A stretch of 64,000 nt of DNA from Terrisporobacter sp. (GCA_029851945.1 JARKUZ010000033.1:10427-74426); one strand, 5' to 3'; positions 9,281 to 18,307 are shown, numbered from the stretch's first letter. Translations and numbers: made by a program. The notes: a model not told the origin generated them from the sequence alone.

Positions 9281-9808
9281 TTAGTGTTCACATCCACAAT
9301 CATTGTCATGGCAACCACATTCATCACCACAACCACATTTATGTGAATCATCATCATGATTATGTCCACATCCGCATCCATCATGGTGATGGTGCTGTGC
9401 AGCTAAACTTTCTTCAGCTTCAAAGAATTCTCTTTCCATTTGTTCATATGTAGGAAGTGATGCTTCAGTATCATACTCTTCACCTGTCCAATCTGCATAC
9501 ATCATTTGATCTCCATTTGTTAATATCATTCTGCCTGCCATAGTTATATTATCAACATATTCTAAAAATTCTATTTCTTTTTGAAGTGTATCTCCTTCTA
9601 ACTCTATATCATCATCAGTACATCTTACTATCAATACTGGTGCAAAGTATCCTTGTTTATCTTGTACATTTACAACTATATCTAAAATACCTTCAGCACC
9701 TTCTTCAAATTCGCTTAATGATACATTTGTATCTATCATATCTTGAGGTACATATAAATCCTCTATTAAATATTTTAATACTCTTTCTTTTACTAATTCT
9801 TGTGACAT
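9281..9808 (-). CDS. HsdR N-terminal-like (type I restriction R-like) domain protein with Cys/His metal-binding tail
   Basis: The first ~115 residues look like the stand-alone HSDR_N_2-type nuclease-fold domain (KERVLKYLIEDLYVPQDMI, then EGILDIVVNVQ and FAPVLIVRC), in which Asp and the VLIVRC strand would be the core of a PD-(D/E)XK-like fold. An acidic linker is followed by a 37-residue tail at 139-175 with eight Cys and nine His, in CGCGHNH and CGCGDECGC patterns. Such a tail should bind Ni, Zn, Cu or Co. AGGAG precedes the ATG. No restriction-modification partner is nearby. Nuclease activity is unproven, and metal storage or delivery is an alternative. Confidence 0.75.
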   Translation of the reverse strand: MSQELVKERVLKYLIEDLYVPQDMIDTNVSLSEFEEGAEGILDIVVNVQDKQGYFAPVLIVRCTDDDIELEGDTLQKEIEFLEYVDNITMAGRMILTNGDQMMYADWTGEEYDTEASLPTYEQMEREFFEAEESLAAQHHHHDGCGCGHNHDDDSHKCGCGDECGCHDNDCGCEH

Positions 9809-9964
9809 TACTATTCTCCTTTCAATCGAACAAAAATATTGTTAAAATTATTAAATTTGATATTATAAATTATTTCTTTTATATAGTATAATACATTTCG
9901 TTATTTTTCAATCATATTAACTATCTATTTTATATTCCTATTTATATTATTTTTAATTATTAAT

Positions 9965-10128
9965 TTATAAATATCCTATTGCTTCTTCTATTGTAATAAA
10001 AAATGTATACCTGTTGTGGATGATAGCTATATATCTTAATTGAAATTCTCTGCTACAACTAATTCATCAGCACAATAAATAAAATTTTCACCTTGGAGAT
10101 TTTGATTTTCAAAATTTAAATCCTTCAT
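9965..10128 (-). pseudogene. Small gene broken by a single-base frameshift
   Basis: A TAGGAGGAA ribosome site precedes an ATG at 10128, and the frame runs 30 residues (starting MKDLNFENQNLQ, ending ADELVVAENFN) to a TAA at 10036. Adding one T at about 10037 would extend it with LRYIAIIHNRYTFFITIEEA to a stop at 9965, for a protein of about 54 residues. The product is not recognised. The ribosome site and sensible composition on both sides argue that this was a gene, but the case is modest. Confidence 0.4.
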
Positions 10129-10304
10129 TTCCTCCTATTAATATATTATGCTGCCATCTTTATAATAATCTTATTTTATTTATATATTTATTAAACAAAT
10201 ATTACAATTTTCTTAAAAAGTCCACAAATTATAATTTTTATAATATAATTATAAAGTATTTAATGATTTTTGATGTAATGGTTTATGAATAATCTGTAAA
10301 TACA

Positions 10305-10320
10305 ATTACAATCTTGTAAT
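10305..10320. promoter_or_regulatory. Perfect inverted repeat upstream of the DUF1002 gene
   Basis: ATTACAA and TTGTAAT are separated by two bases, about 125 bp before the start codon. The symmetry and spacing suit a dimeric repressor operator. The binding protein is unknown. Confidence 0.35.
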
Positions 10321-10445
10321 CGCATTATTTTATTAAATGTAATAATATATTTACAGAGTACATTTGCTTTATATTAAATCTTTACATAATCCTATTTACT
10401 TTATTATATATATTTAAGTAAGTAGTAATTTTAGGAGGAAATATT

Positions 10446-11687
10446 ATGAACTTTAAAAAGAAAGTTAGCTCATTATTAATATGTATGACTTTAGTAGCTA
10501 GTAGTTTTGCTCCATCATTTGCAGATGGCGCTAGAGTTGTAACTTTAGGTGTTAATAATACTGCTGAACAAAAACAAAAAATATTAAATTATTTTGGTGT
10601 TAAAGAAAATGAGGTAGTTATATTAGAAGTCAACAATCAAGAAGAAAGACAATACTTAGGAAAAGTTGCTACAGAAGCTCAATTAGGAACAAAAACTTAT
10701 TCATGTGCTTATGTGGAACCTACTAATAATGGAAGTGGAATAAATGTTAAAACAGCTAATATAACTTGGGTTACATCATCAATGGTTGCATCAACTTTAT
10801 CAACTGCTGGCATGACTGATGCCAACTGTGTTATAGCTTCTACATTTCCTGTAAGCGGAACAGGAGCTTTAACAGGTGTTATGAAAGCTTTTGAAGATGC
10901 TACTGGAGAAAAACTTGACGAATCAAAAAAAGAACTTGCATCTGAAGAATTAATTACAACTGGCGATTTAGGAGATAAAATAGGTCAAGATAAAGCAACA
11001 GGTGTAGTAAATGATGTTAAAATTGAAGTAATTAAAAATGGTACAAGTGATACTACTCAAATTGCAGATATAATAAATAATGTCACTAATAATTACAATA
11101 TTACTTTAACAGATGCTCAAGTTAAACAAATAACTGATTTAATGAAAAAAATTGCTGCACAAAATTATGATTATAATTCTATGAAGGATACATTAAATAA
11201 TGTTTCTGATGTAGTTAAAGATAATTTAAAAGAAGCTGGAGAAAGTGTTGAAGGTTCTGGAATACTAGATTCAATAGGTGATTTCTTCTCATCAATTGGT
11301 AAATGGTTCTCTAACTTATTTGGTGGTAATAAAGATTTAGGTATACTTGGAGAAACAAACGATAATATGTTAGGAAGCGATGCTATAATAAATGCTACTG
11401 ACAAAGCTGCTGAAAATTTACCTTCAAGTGAAGAAGTAGAAGGTTTCTTCCAAAAGTTAATTAATTGGTTTAAAGATTTATTCAATGGTAATGATTCACA
11501 AAATACTGATGAAAATAATCAAAACAATAATACTAATATAGAAGAAAATACTCAATCACCAGAAGAAAATAATGTTAATAATAACGAAAATGTTCAAGAT
11601 ACTAATAATAATTCTACAAATAATCCTTCTTTAGATATTCAAACTGAATCAGAACAACATTTTGATTCTGAAGATGTCCAACAATAA
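10446..11687 (+). CDS. Secreted DUF1002 domain protein
   Basis: The 413-residue protein has a signal peptide (basic MNFKKK, a hydrophobic stretch, likely cleavage near SFADG, residue 27). The DUF1002 domain fills about residues 30-260, with ARVVTLGVNNTAEQKQKILNYF at its start and the conserved AFEDATGEKLDESKK segment. A linker with two WF-rich amphipathic segments (IGKWFSNLF, INWFKDLF) follows, then an Asn/Glu/Gln-rich low-complexity tail. The family is common in Firmicutes and its role is not established. The amphipathic segments suggest membrane or wall association. AGGAGG precedes the ATG and a strong terminator follows. Confidence 0.88.
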   Translation: MNFKKKVSSLLICMTLVASSFAPSFADGARVVTLGVNNTAEQKQKILNYFGVKENEVVILEVNNQEERQYLGKVATEAQLGTKTYSCAYVEPTNNGSGINVKTANITWVTSSMVASTLSTAGMTDANCVIASTFPVSGTGALTGVMKAFEDATGEKLDESKKELASEELITTGDLGDKIGQDKATGVVNDVKIEVIKNGTSDTTQIADIINNVTNNYNITLTDAQVKQITDLMKKIAAQNYDYNSMKDTLNNVSDVVKDNLKEAGESVEGSGILDSIGDFFSSIGKWFSNLFGGNKDLGILGETNDNMLGSDAIINATDKAAENLPSSEEVEGFFQKLINWFKDLFNGNDSQNTDENNQNNNTNIEENTQSPEENNVNNNENVQDTNNNSTNNPSLDIQTESEQHFDSEDVQQ

Positions 11688-11690
11688 TAA

Positions 11691-11723
11691 AAAATCCTCT
11701 CCTTAATAAGGAGAGGATTTTTA
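11691..11723. terminator. Terminator after the DUF1002 gene
   Basis: The arms AAAATCCTCTCCTT and AAGGAGAGGATTTT enclose an AATA-type loop and are followed by T-rich sequence. The long perfect stem lies between convergent genes and can work on both strands. Confidence 0.92.
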
Positions 11724-11737
11724 TATAAACCAACTTG

Positions 11738-12541
11738 TTATTTACTCATTTCTTTAGATTTGTCAACACAAGCACAAACCGCTTTTATTACTGCACCTCT
11801 GAATTGTTCTTCTTCTAACACTCTTACAGCTTCTATAGTCGTACCTCCTGGCGAGCATACCATATCTTTTAACTCTCCTGGATGATTATCAGTCTCTAGC
11901 ACCATTTTCGCAGCTCCTAGCAATCCTTGTGCTGCAAATTTATATGCTTTATCTCTTGGCATACCTGCAATTACTGTTGCATCTGCTACAGCTTCTATAA
12001 ACATAAAAGCATAAGCAGGAGATGATCCACTTGCCCCTATGACTGCGTCAAATAAAATTTCTTCAACAACTTCGCTTTTGCCACAAGAATTAAATAATAA
12101 TTTTATCTCATCTAACTCTTCTTCATTAATATTTTTATTAGGACAAATAGCTGTCATTCCTTCGCCTACTAAAGATGGTGTATTTGGCATAGTTCTAACT
12201 ATTTTCTTATCTGAACCAATAATTTTTTCTACTGATTCTATATTTTTTCCTGCTGCTATAGTAATAATTATTTTACTATTGTCTATATAGTCTTTTATTT
12301 CCTCTAATATATCATCATATATATATGGTTTAACACCTATAATTATTATATCTGAAAATTCAACAACTTCCTTAGATGATTTAGTCGTTTTAATATTAAA
12401 TTCTTTTTTTAATTTTTCTATAGTTAAATCACTTTTAGCAGAAGCTATTATATGGTTTGCATCAATTAATTTTGACTTTAATAGTCCTCCTAATATTGAT
12501 TTTCCCATATTTCCTGCACCTATAACTCCTATGTTTCTCAT
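11738..12541 (-). CDS. proC: Pyrroline-5-carboxylate reductase
   Basis: The enzyme catalyses NAD(P)H-dependent reduction of 1-pyrroline-5-carboxylate to proline, in the cytoplasm. The 267-residue length is normal. The N-terminal Rossmann motif is GVIGAGNMGKSILGGLL, the mid-region has RTMPNTPSLVGEGMTA, and the C-terminal dimerisation signature includes GASGSSPAYAFMFIEA and HPGELKDMVCSPGGTTIEAV. AGGAGG stands before the ATG. The glycosylase gene lies 43-52 bases upstream on the same strand, so the two are probably co-transcribed. Confidence 0.96.
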   Translation of the reverse strand: MRNIGVIGAGNMGKSILGGLLKSKLIDANHIIASAKSDLTIEKLKKEFNIKTTKSSKEVVEFSDIIIIGVKPYIYDDILEEIKDYIDNSKIIITIAAGKNIESVEKIIGSDKKIVRTMPNTPSLVGEGMTAICPNKNINEEELDEIKLLFNSCGKSEVVEEILFDAVIGASGSSPAYAFMFIEAVADATVIAGMPRDKAYKFAAQGLLGAAKMVLETDNHPGELKDMVCSPGGTTIEAVRVLEEEQFRGAVIKAVCACVDKSKEMSK

Positions 12542-12584
12542 TTTATTCCTCCTAAGCTTTACTTAATACAAATAAATTATAGCA

Positions 12585-13196
12585 CTATATCTTATCTATT
12601 ACAGAAACATATTTATTATTATCAATATAAAATCTCAATAGATAATCTGCAGCTTCTTCAGCATAATCAATGTTGATTCTTTTACTTTCCACAATATTAA
12701 AATTATTATCTAAGTTATCTTCAATATATAATTCATTACTAAATATGGTCTTTCCACTTAAATTTCTGTCTATTTTTAAGGCTTTACATAATTTCCCTGG
12801 ACCATTTGTTAAGTTCTTTCTCTGATAAGAATTTAATTCACCATAACTTTTATTAAACCTATTGTAAGATATTTCATCAAAACTATTAATAGGCTCTACT
12901 GCTCTTATTAATACACATTCTGGTATGTTTTCCTTATTAGCTGATAAATTTAAGCAATTATACATGCCATAAATTAAATATACATATATATGTCCCCCCT
13001 CTAAATATAAAGGTTGTGTTCTAACGCTTTTTTTATTATTGTAAACATGACTTGCTTTATCATTTATTCCCGTATAAGCTTCAGTTTCAACTATCTTAGT
13101 TATTATCTTTTTATCATCATATTCTCTAATTAGGTATTTATTTAAAAGCCCTTTTGCAACATCTATACTATTTTTCAGATAAAACTCTTTATCCAA
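12585..13196 (-). CDS. 3-methyladenine DNA glycosylase (AAG/MPG family)
   Basis: A base-excision repair glycosylase that removes alkylated purines. The ~203-residue AAG fold is recognised by IVETEAYTGINDKASHVYNNKKSVRT, GGHIYVYLIYGMYNCLNLSA, VLIRAVEP and LTNGPGKLCKAL. The catalytic Glu of the ETEAY motif and the tyrosine intercalation region are present. The start is uncertain. A GTG at 13205 touches the AAAGGA ribosome site, so TTG at 13196, ten bases downstream of that site, is the better choice. proC follows in the same direction. The length is typical for bacterial family members. Confidence 0.92.
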   Translation of the reverse strand: MDKEFYLKNSIDVAKGLLNKYLIREYDDKKIITKIVETEAYTGINDKASHVYNNKKSVRTQPLYLEGGHIYVYLIYGMYNCLNLSANKENIPECVLIRAVEPINSFDEISYNRFNKSYGELNSYQRKNLTNGPGKLCKALKIDRNLSGKTIFSNELYIEDNLDNNFNIVESKRINIDYAEEAADYLLRFYIDNNKYVSVIDKI

Positions 13197-13284
13197 ATTT
13201 ATCACATCCTTTTATCAATTTCACATATTGTTAGTATAACAATTTATAGCTATATTATTGATAAAGTTATAATTCATTACAATC

Positions 13285-13317
13285 AAAAAGGATATATTAA
13301 AAAATATATCCTTTTTT
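13285..13317 (-). terminator. Terminator of the metNIQ operon
   Basis: The arms AAAAAGGATATATT and AATATATCCTTTTT enclose an AAAA loop, with T-runs on both strands. It sits just after the metQ stop. Confidence 0.88.
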
Positions 13318-13327
13318 ATAAATTATG

Positions 13328-14128
13328 TTAGAAAGTTGGAACTATACTTCCTTTATACTTTTCTTCTATAAAAGTTTTAACTTCATCACTAGTTAAAGCT
13401 TCTGATAAGGCTTTAACTTTTTCACTATCTTTATTATCGTCTCTACAAGCTAATATGTTAGCATATGGTGAATCATTAGATTCTATAGCTATTGCATCTT
13501 TAGTTGGATTTAATCCTACGTTTAATGCGAAGTTAGTGTTTATAACAGCAAAGTCAACATCTTGTAAAGTTGATGGTACTTGTGCTGCATCTACTTCAAC
13601 TATTTCTATATTTTTAGGATTACTTGTTATATCTTTTGCAGTTATTAACTCTTTATCTGCAATCTCTATAATTCCATTTTTAGCTAATAATTGTAATGCT
13701 CTAGCTTCATTTGTTGCATCATTTGGTACAGATATTTTTGCTTCATCCTTTAAATCATCTAAAGACTTATTTTTTTCTGAATAAATTCCCATTGGCTCTA
13801 TATGAATTTTTTCAGTATAAGTTAATTTTAAGTCTTTCTCTTTATTCATTTCTTCTAAGTAAGGTATATGTTGAAAGAAGTTTGCATCTAACTCTCCTTC
13901 AGCTAAAGATGTATTTGGTAAAACATAATCATCAAATTCTACTATCTCTAATTCATACCCTTTTTCTTTTAATAATGGTTTTACTACTTCTAATATTTCT
14001 GCATGTGGCGTTGGAGATGCTCCTACCTTAATAGTTTTATCTTCTTTAGAAGTTTGTGAACAACCAACAAATAATGATGCAGATACCACTGTTGCTAATG
14101 TTAATCCTAATAATTTTTTTAATTTCAT
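13328..14128 (-). CDS. metQ: Methionine ABC transporter substrate-binding lipoprotein
   Basis: The 266-residue protein has a lipoprotein signal (hydrophobic stretch then LFVGCSQ, Cys about 22) and a NlpA/MetQ domain: KTIKVGASPTPHAEILE, LEIVEFDDYVLPNTSLAEGELDANFFQHIPYLE, and a C-terminal EALTSDEVKTFIEEKYKGSIVPTF. It binds methionine outside the membrane for the MetNI importer. It is the last gene of metN-metI-metQ, under the SAM-I riboswitch, and a GGGGG ribosome site precedes it. Specificity for L- versus D-methionine or related compounds cannot be told from sequence. Confidence 0.95.
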   Translation of the reverse strand: MKLKKLLGLTLATVVSASLFVGCSQTSKEDKTIKVGASPTPHAEILEVVKPLLKEKGYELEIVEFDDYVLPNTSLAEGELDANFFQHIPYLEEMNKEKDLKLTYTEKIHIEPMGIYSEKNKSLDDLKDEAKISVPNDATNEARALQLLAKNGIIEIADKELITAKDITSNPKNIEIVEVDAAQVPSTLQDVDFAVINTNFALNVGLNPTKDAIAIESNDSPYANILACRDDNKDSEKVKALSEALTSDEVKTFIEEKYKGSIVPTF

Positions 14129-14174
14129 TTTAAAATTCCCCCTATTATTTTATAATAAAAAAATATAAGTATAA

Positions 14175-14834
14175 TTACTTTAATTTTTTATAAGCTAAGT
14201 CTCCAATACTTTGAATAAGCTGAACTATTATAATAAGTGTTACTACTACATAAATTGTTACTGAAGTATCAAATCTTTGATGTCCATAAACTATAGCTAC
14301 TTTCCCAAGTCCACCTGCTCCTACAGCTCCTGCCATTGCAGTATATCCAAGTATTGATATTATAGATAGGGTAATTCCAGAAACTATAGATGGCATTGCT
14401 TCTTTTACTATAACTTTAAATATAATCTGTGTATTTGTTGCTCCAAAAGATTTTGCAGCCTCTATTAAACCTTCATCTACTTCGTTTAAAGCATTTTCTA
14501 TTACCCTAGCAATAAATGGTGCTGCTCCTATAGTAATAGGAACCATTGCAGCTGTTTCACCAATACTCGTTCCTACTATGAATCTAGTAACTGGAAATAA
14601 TGCAACTAAAAGTATAATAAAAGGAAAACTCCTAACTATATTAACTATAAAGCTTAGTATACTGTATATAGTTTTATTCGCCTTTAATCCATTTGGTTTA
14701 CTTATAAATAATATAACAGCCATTATAAATCCTAATATAGTAGCAAAAATAGTAGGAACTATTGTCATATATAAGGTTTGTAAAAGTGCTTCCCCAAGTA
14801 TTTCCGTTAAATAAGTATATAAACTAGTCTTCAT
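14175..14834 (-). CDS. metI: Methionine ABC transporter permease
   Basis: A 219-residue permease with about five membrane helices and the EAA-loop motif EAAKSFGATNTQIIFKVIVKEA, which contacts the ATPase. GGLGKVAIVYG lies near the end. The start overlaps the metN stop region by 11 bases and the ribosome site (GGAGG) lies inside metN, a sign of translational coupling. Confidence 0.95.
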   Translation of the reverse strand: MKTSLYTYLTEILGEALLQTLYMTIVPTIFATILGFIMAVILFISKPNGLKANKTIYSILSFIVNIVRSFPFIILLVALFPVTRFIVGTSIGETAAMVPITIGAAPFIARVIENALNEVDEGLIEAAKSFGATNTQIIFKVIVKEAMPSIVSGITLSIISILGYTAMAGAVGAGGLGKVAIVYGHQRFDTSVTIYVVVTLIIIVQLIQSIGDLAYKKLK

Positions 14835-15792
14835 TTATTATTTCCTCCCATCTTACTCCCTTATCATCCAAATATTTTTTTACATTATCTTTGTGTTTAC
14901 AAGAAATATTAACTACTAAAGATCCTAATACATCATCTCTATACTTTTCTAATTTTCCACATATAATTGAAATATCTATATTCAGTTCCCTTGCCATAGA
15001 AGTTATTATGGCTTCATTAGAAATTTCTTTTGGGAATATAATTCTTATATTACTTCCTTTAGGTAGAAGTATATCTTCTTCACCTACTAACTTTCTTAAA
15101 TTCTTTGAGTTTTGCAAAAATAATTCTTCTGTATCTCCAATTTCTAAGACTTCTCCTCGTTCCATAATAGCTACTCTACTACAAATTTGTTTTATGACCT
15201 CCATCTGATGTGTAACTACAATTATTGTAATATTCAGTTTTTTATTTATATCTTGCAGTAAACTCAAAATAGATTTCGTTGTATTTGGATCTAGTGCTGA
15301 TGTTGCTTCATCGCATAAAAGAACTTTGGGATTTAGTGATAAAGCCCTTGCTATTGCTACCCTTTGCTTTTGTCCACCACTTAAGTTTCTAGGTTTGACA
15401 TTTCTTTTATCAGCAATTCCTACTAATTTTAAAAGTTCCATAACTCTTTTTTCTTTTTCTTCTTTTGAAAATTTAAAACATTCTAGTGGCAATGCAACAT
15501 TTTCAAATACAGTTTTTCTTTCTAATAATGAAAAGTGTTGAAAAATCATTCCTAAGTCTTTCCTCAATATTCTAAGTTCTTTTTCATTTAAATCTTTGAC
15601 TTCTTGATTATCCACTAAAAGACTGCCTTCTTGATAGTTCTCTAATCTATTAATACATCTAAGTAGTGTGGATTTACCCGCACCACTATGACCTATTATT
15701 CCGAATATTTCTCCTTGATTAATACTTAGATTAATATTATTTAATACTTTTGTATCACCATAGTACTTATTTAAGTTTTTTACAGTAATCAT
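14824..15792 (-). CDS. metN: Methionine ABC transporter ATP-binding protein
   Basis: A 322-residue ATPase with Walker A GHSGAGKST, signature LSGGQKQRVAIARAL, Walker B VLLCDEATSALD and H-loop VTHQ. The C-terminal ~80 residues form the NIL/ACT-type domain that senses methionine and inhibits transport when the cell is replete. It is the first gene of the operon. A GGGGGAG ribosome site precedes the ATG, and the SAM-I riboswitch lies in the leader, so the operon is switched off when S-adenosylmethionine is abundant. Confidence 0.97.
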   Translation of the reverse strand: MITVKNLNKYYGDTKVLNNINLSINQGEIFGIIGHSGAGKSTLLRCINRLENYQEGSLLVDNQEVKDLNEKELRILRKDLGMIFQHFSLLERKTVFENVALPLECFKFSKEEKEKRVMELLKLVGIADKRNVKPRNLSGGQKQRVAIARALSLNPKVLLCDEATSALDPNTTKSILSLLQDINKKLNITIIVVTHQMEVIKQICSRVAIMERGEVLEIGDTEELFLQNSKNLRKLVGEEDILLPKGSNIRIIFPKEISNEAIITSMARELNIDISIICGKLEKYRDDVLGSLVVNISCKHKDNVKKYLDDKGVRWEEIINED

Positions 15793-15884
15793 AAATCTTC
15801 TCCCCCTTTTATATTGTCAATAATTTACTTATTTCCATTAATATTAATTTATTAAATCTAAATCATTATTCCTTAAAATATAAA

Positions 15885-16033
15885 AAGCCTAAGTATAAAC
15901 TTAGGCTTAATAGCAAATTTATACTTATCTTTCAACTAATTTAATAGTTGCAGGATTTAGCACCATGTACATACATACTGGTTGCCGGGTTTCATAGGGC
16001 CAGTCCCTCCACCTCTCTTGATAAGAGTTATTT
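15885..16033 (-). ncRNA. SAM-I (S-box) riboswitch with terminator, controls metNIQ
   Basis: The minus strand carries the S-box consensus: CTCTTATCAAGAGAGGTGGA, then GGGACTGGCCC, TATGAAACCCGGCAACC, and a downstream GGTGCTAAATCC closing P4. It ends in an intrinsic terminator, AAGCCTAAG-TATAAA-CTTAGGCTT plus T-run, at 15885-15908. SAM binding should favour the terminator and stop transcription of the methionine importer. Confidence 0.95.
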
Positions 16034-16062
16034 TCAATTTTTTGTTTTTTATTATGTTAATA

Positions 16063-16091
16063 ATGATATACATTTGTTTTTTAAAAGTCAA
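16063..16091 (-). promoter_or_regulatory. Sigma-A type promoter of the met operon
   Basis: On the minus strand, -35 TTGACT, a 17-base spacer and -10 TATCAT lie about 30 bases before the S-box, which fits a transcript starting just upstream of the aptamer. Confidence 0.7.
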
Positions 16092-16129
16092 CTATAATTT
16101 TTTATTTTTTCAAAAAAATTATAAATTAT

Positions 16130-16765
16130 CTATTTAGTTGTATTGTTTGTATTGTTATTTTCAATGTTTTCTCTGTCTATCCCTAATCTTCTATTCATAT
16201 TTTTTAATGCATCACCAAATCTATTTGTTACTGTTTCAGCACCTCTTACAGTATCATCAACTAACTTTATAAATTCATTTTGATTTTTATTATAATCAGC
16301 TTCTGTAATATTATCTAATTTTGCTAGTTTAGCATCAATATCTTTTATTAATTTTTCGCCTTCTGAAATTAGATCTTGATTCATTTTATTTAATTCTTGA
16401 TCACCAGTTTTTGCATCTTTTTTAAGACCATTTACAAAAGTTTGTATTTTTTCTCTACTATCTCTATAAGCAGCTTTTACTTCTTCTAAATGCTTCTTAT
16501 TACCCGGATATTCTTTTTCCTTATAAGCTTTATTTACACTTTCTACATCTGTATACATGCTATATTGACCTAATCCACCTATATTAGTATTATATAGCCC
16601 TGTATAAGCATCATAGTATGGGTTATTTTCTGTTGCAGCATTTTGTTGTGCTGTTTTATTTGTAGTGTTATTAGTTCTATCTGTGGTATTAGCAGCTCTA
16701 TTATTACAAGCAACACTAGTAAGTAATAACAGGCATGATAAACCTAATGTTAATATTTTTTTCAT
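16130..16765 (-). CDS. Lipoprotein of unknown function, helical
   Basis: The 211-residue protein has a lipobox (LLTSVAC, Cys about 20) and an Asn/Thr-rich linker to about residue 45. The rest is charged and probably helical (ESVNKAYKEKEYPGNKKHLEEV, then KIQTFVNGLKKDAK and EGEKLIKDIDAKLAKLDNI), ending in another Asn/Thr tail. No catalytic motif is visible. It should be anchored to the outer face of the membrane. GGAGG precedes the ATG. The neighbours on both sides are unrelated and I do not recognise a family. Confidence 0.8.
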   Translation of the reverse strand: MKKILTLGLSCLLLLTSVACNNRAANTTDRTNNTTNKTAQQNAATENNPYYDAYTGLYNTNIGGLGQYSMYTDVESVNKAYKEKEYPGNKKHLEEVKAAYRDSREKIQTFVNGLKKDAKTGDQELNKMNQDLISEGEKLIKDIDAKLAKLDNITEADYNKNQNEFIKLVDDTVRGAETVTNRFGDALKNMNRRLGIDRENIENNNTNNTTK

Positions 16766-17187
16766 TTCTTAATTACCTCCATATTAATTAATATCTTTAA
16801 CTTTATTATTTCAAATTTTAATTTTTTTATTTGTCTTAATATGTTTTTATGAAATAAAAAATTAAATTCAACTTATATTTTCATCAGTAAAATCTACTTA
16901 TTTAGCAATTATACTAATCATTTTGTCATAATTTTGTCCATATATGTTAAAGTTTACTTATATAAATCTTCAAAAAAATATTAAAAATTTAATCGTATTA
17001 AATATACAATTTATGGTGATTTTCTGTATTACTAATATTTTTATTATAATTAATTTTTCTGTACTCTATATGATAAAGCTATTACTAACTAATATTATGC
17101 ATTCTTATAGCTTTTAATATATTTTAATACTATAATTTTCATATATATACTTTTTATTTAACTTATATTAATGTTCAAGGAGGGAAT
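16766..17187. other. Intergenic region between divergent lipoprotein and hydE genes
   Basis: The 422-bp, very AT-rich stretch must hold the promoters of both divergent genes. I see TATAAT-like hexamers on both strands but no confident -35/-10 pair, open frame or RNA structure. Confidence 0.5.
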
Positions 17188-18252
17188 ATGGATATAAAAA
17201 ATTTAATAGATAAATTATATAAAAATAATTCCTTAGACAAAAATGAAATAATATATATATTAGACAATATAAAAGAAAATTATATAGAATATATTTGTGA
17301 CAAAGCACTAAAAACTAAAGAAAAATACTATAGCAATAAAATATTTATGAGAGGTCTGATAGAGTTTACCAATTACTGTAGAAATGATTGCTATTACTGC
17401 GGTATAAGATGCTCTAATAAAAATATCGAAAGGTACAGATTAAGTTTAGATGAAATTTTAGAATGTACTAATATTGGATATAAACTTGGATATAGAACTT
17501 TTGTATTACAAGGTGGAGAAGACATATATTTTTCTGATGATAAAATTATTGAAATAATTAAGAGTATAAAAAAATTACATCCTGATTGTGCGATAACCTT
17601 ATCTATAGGTGAAAAATCCTATGATTCTTATAAGAAATTTTTTGATGCAGGTGCTGATAGATATTTACTTAGACACGAAACTGCAACAAATGAACATTAT
17701 AAAAAATTGCATCCTAAAAATCTAAATTTAAATAACAGAATTAAATGTCTTGAAAATCTAAAAGAAATAGGATATCAAGTTGGTGCTGGATTTATGGTAA
17801 ACTCACCTTACCAAACTAATGAAAATTTAGTTCAAGATTTAATATTTTTAAAAAAATTAAATCCTCATATGATTGGTATTGGTCCTTTTATCCCTCATCA
17901 TGATACAATATTTAAAGATGAGTCTGCAGGTACCCTAGAAAAAACTATTATAATGTTAGCTTTAACTAGATTATTATTACCACAAGCTCTAATTCCATCA
18001 ACTACATCCCTTGCAACTATTAATCCAAATGGAAGAGAAGCAGGATTTTATGCAGGTGCAAATGTAATTATGCCTAATTTATCTCCTAAAAAAGTTCGTG
18101 ATAAATATTTATTATATGATAACAAACTCTCTAGTGGTGATGAAGCTGCCGAGTATAAAAATTTTATGGAAGAAAAAATAAACAAAGCAGGGTTTGTACT
18201 TGATACATCGAGAGGAGATAACATAACTTGGTTTAGATCTCATAATTTTTAA
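17188..18252 (+). CDS. hydE: [FeFe]-hydrogenase maturase, radical SAM HydE
   Basis: The 354-residue radical SAM enzyme has the cluster motif CRNDCYYC (CxxxCxxC, about residues 64-71) in the HydE setting FTNYCRNDCYYCGIRCSN. GGED and ASTTLATINP-like barrel segments follow, and a C-terminal PNLSPKKVRDKYLLYDNKLSSGDE region is typical of HydE/BioB-like proteins. HydE acts with HydG and HydF to build the H-cluster diiron subsite. Here the gene stands alone with a GGAGGG ribosome site and a terminator. hydG is not in the window, and hydF at 41459 is decayed. Confidence 0.94.
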   Translation: MDIKNLIDKLYKNNSLDKNEIIYILDNIKENYIEYICDKALKTKEKYYSNKIFMRGLIEFTNYCRNDCYYCGIRCSNKNIERYRLSLDEILECTNIGYKLGYRTFVLQGGEDIYFSDDKIIEIIKSIKKLHPDCAITLSIGEKSYDSYKKFFDAGADRYLLRHETATNEHYKKLHPKNLNLNNRIKCLENLKEIGYQVGAGFMVNSPYQTNENLVQDLIFLKKLNPHMIGIGPFIPHHDTIFKDESAGTLEKTIIMLALTRLLLPQALIPSTTSLATINPNGREAGFYAGANVIMPNLSPKKVRDKYLLYDNKLSSGDEAAEYKNFMEEKINKAGFVLDTSRGDNITWFRSHNF

Positions 18253-18264
18253 GTACATATTTAT

Positions 18265-18307
18265 AAAAAACAGTTGTTATTTTTAATTTAAATAACAACT
18301 GTTTTTT
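18265..18307. terminator. Bidirectional terminator between hydE and the Opu operon
   Basis: The arms AAAAAACAGTTGTTATTT and AAATAACAACTGTTTTTT lie between convergent genes with T-runs on both strands. Confidence 0.92.

Larger units (their letters stand above)
9809..10445. other. Long AT-rich intergenic region
   Basis: This 637-bp stretch contains the upstream region of the metal-tail gene, a short broken open frame on the minus strand (9965-10128), a perfect 7-bp inverted repeat (10305-10320), and the probable promoter of the DUF1002 gene near 10380-10420 (TTTACA, 17 bases, TTATAT). Confidence 0.6.

Noticed and set aside
9226..9453. His-rich open frame on the plus strand opposite the metal-tail gene
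   Set aside because: The His richness is the complement of the repeated Asp/His codons of the real gene, and there is no ribosome site.
13711..14031. 106-residue Leu-rich frame on the plus strand
   Set aside because: It lies wholly inside metQ on the opposite strand. The Leu/His richness is the mirror of Lys/Glu codons.
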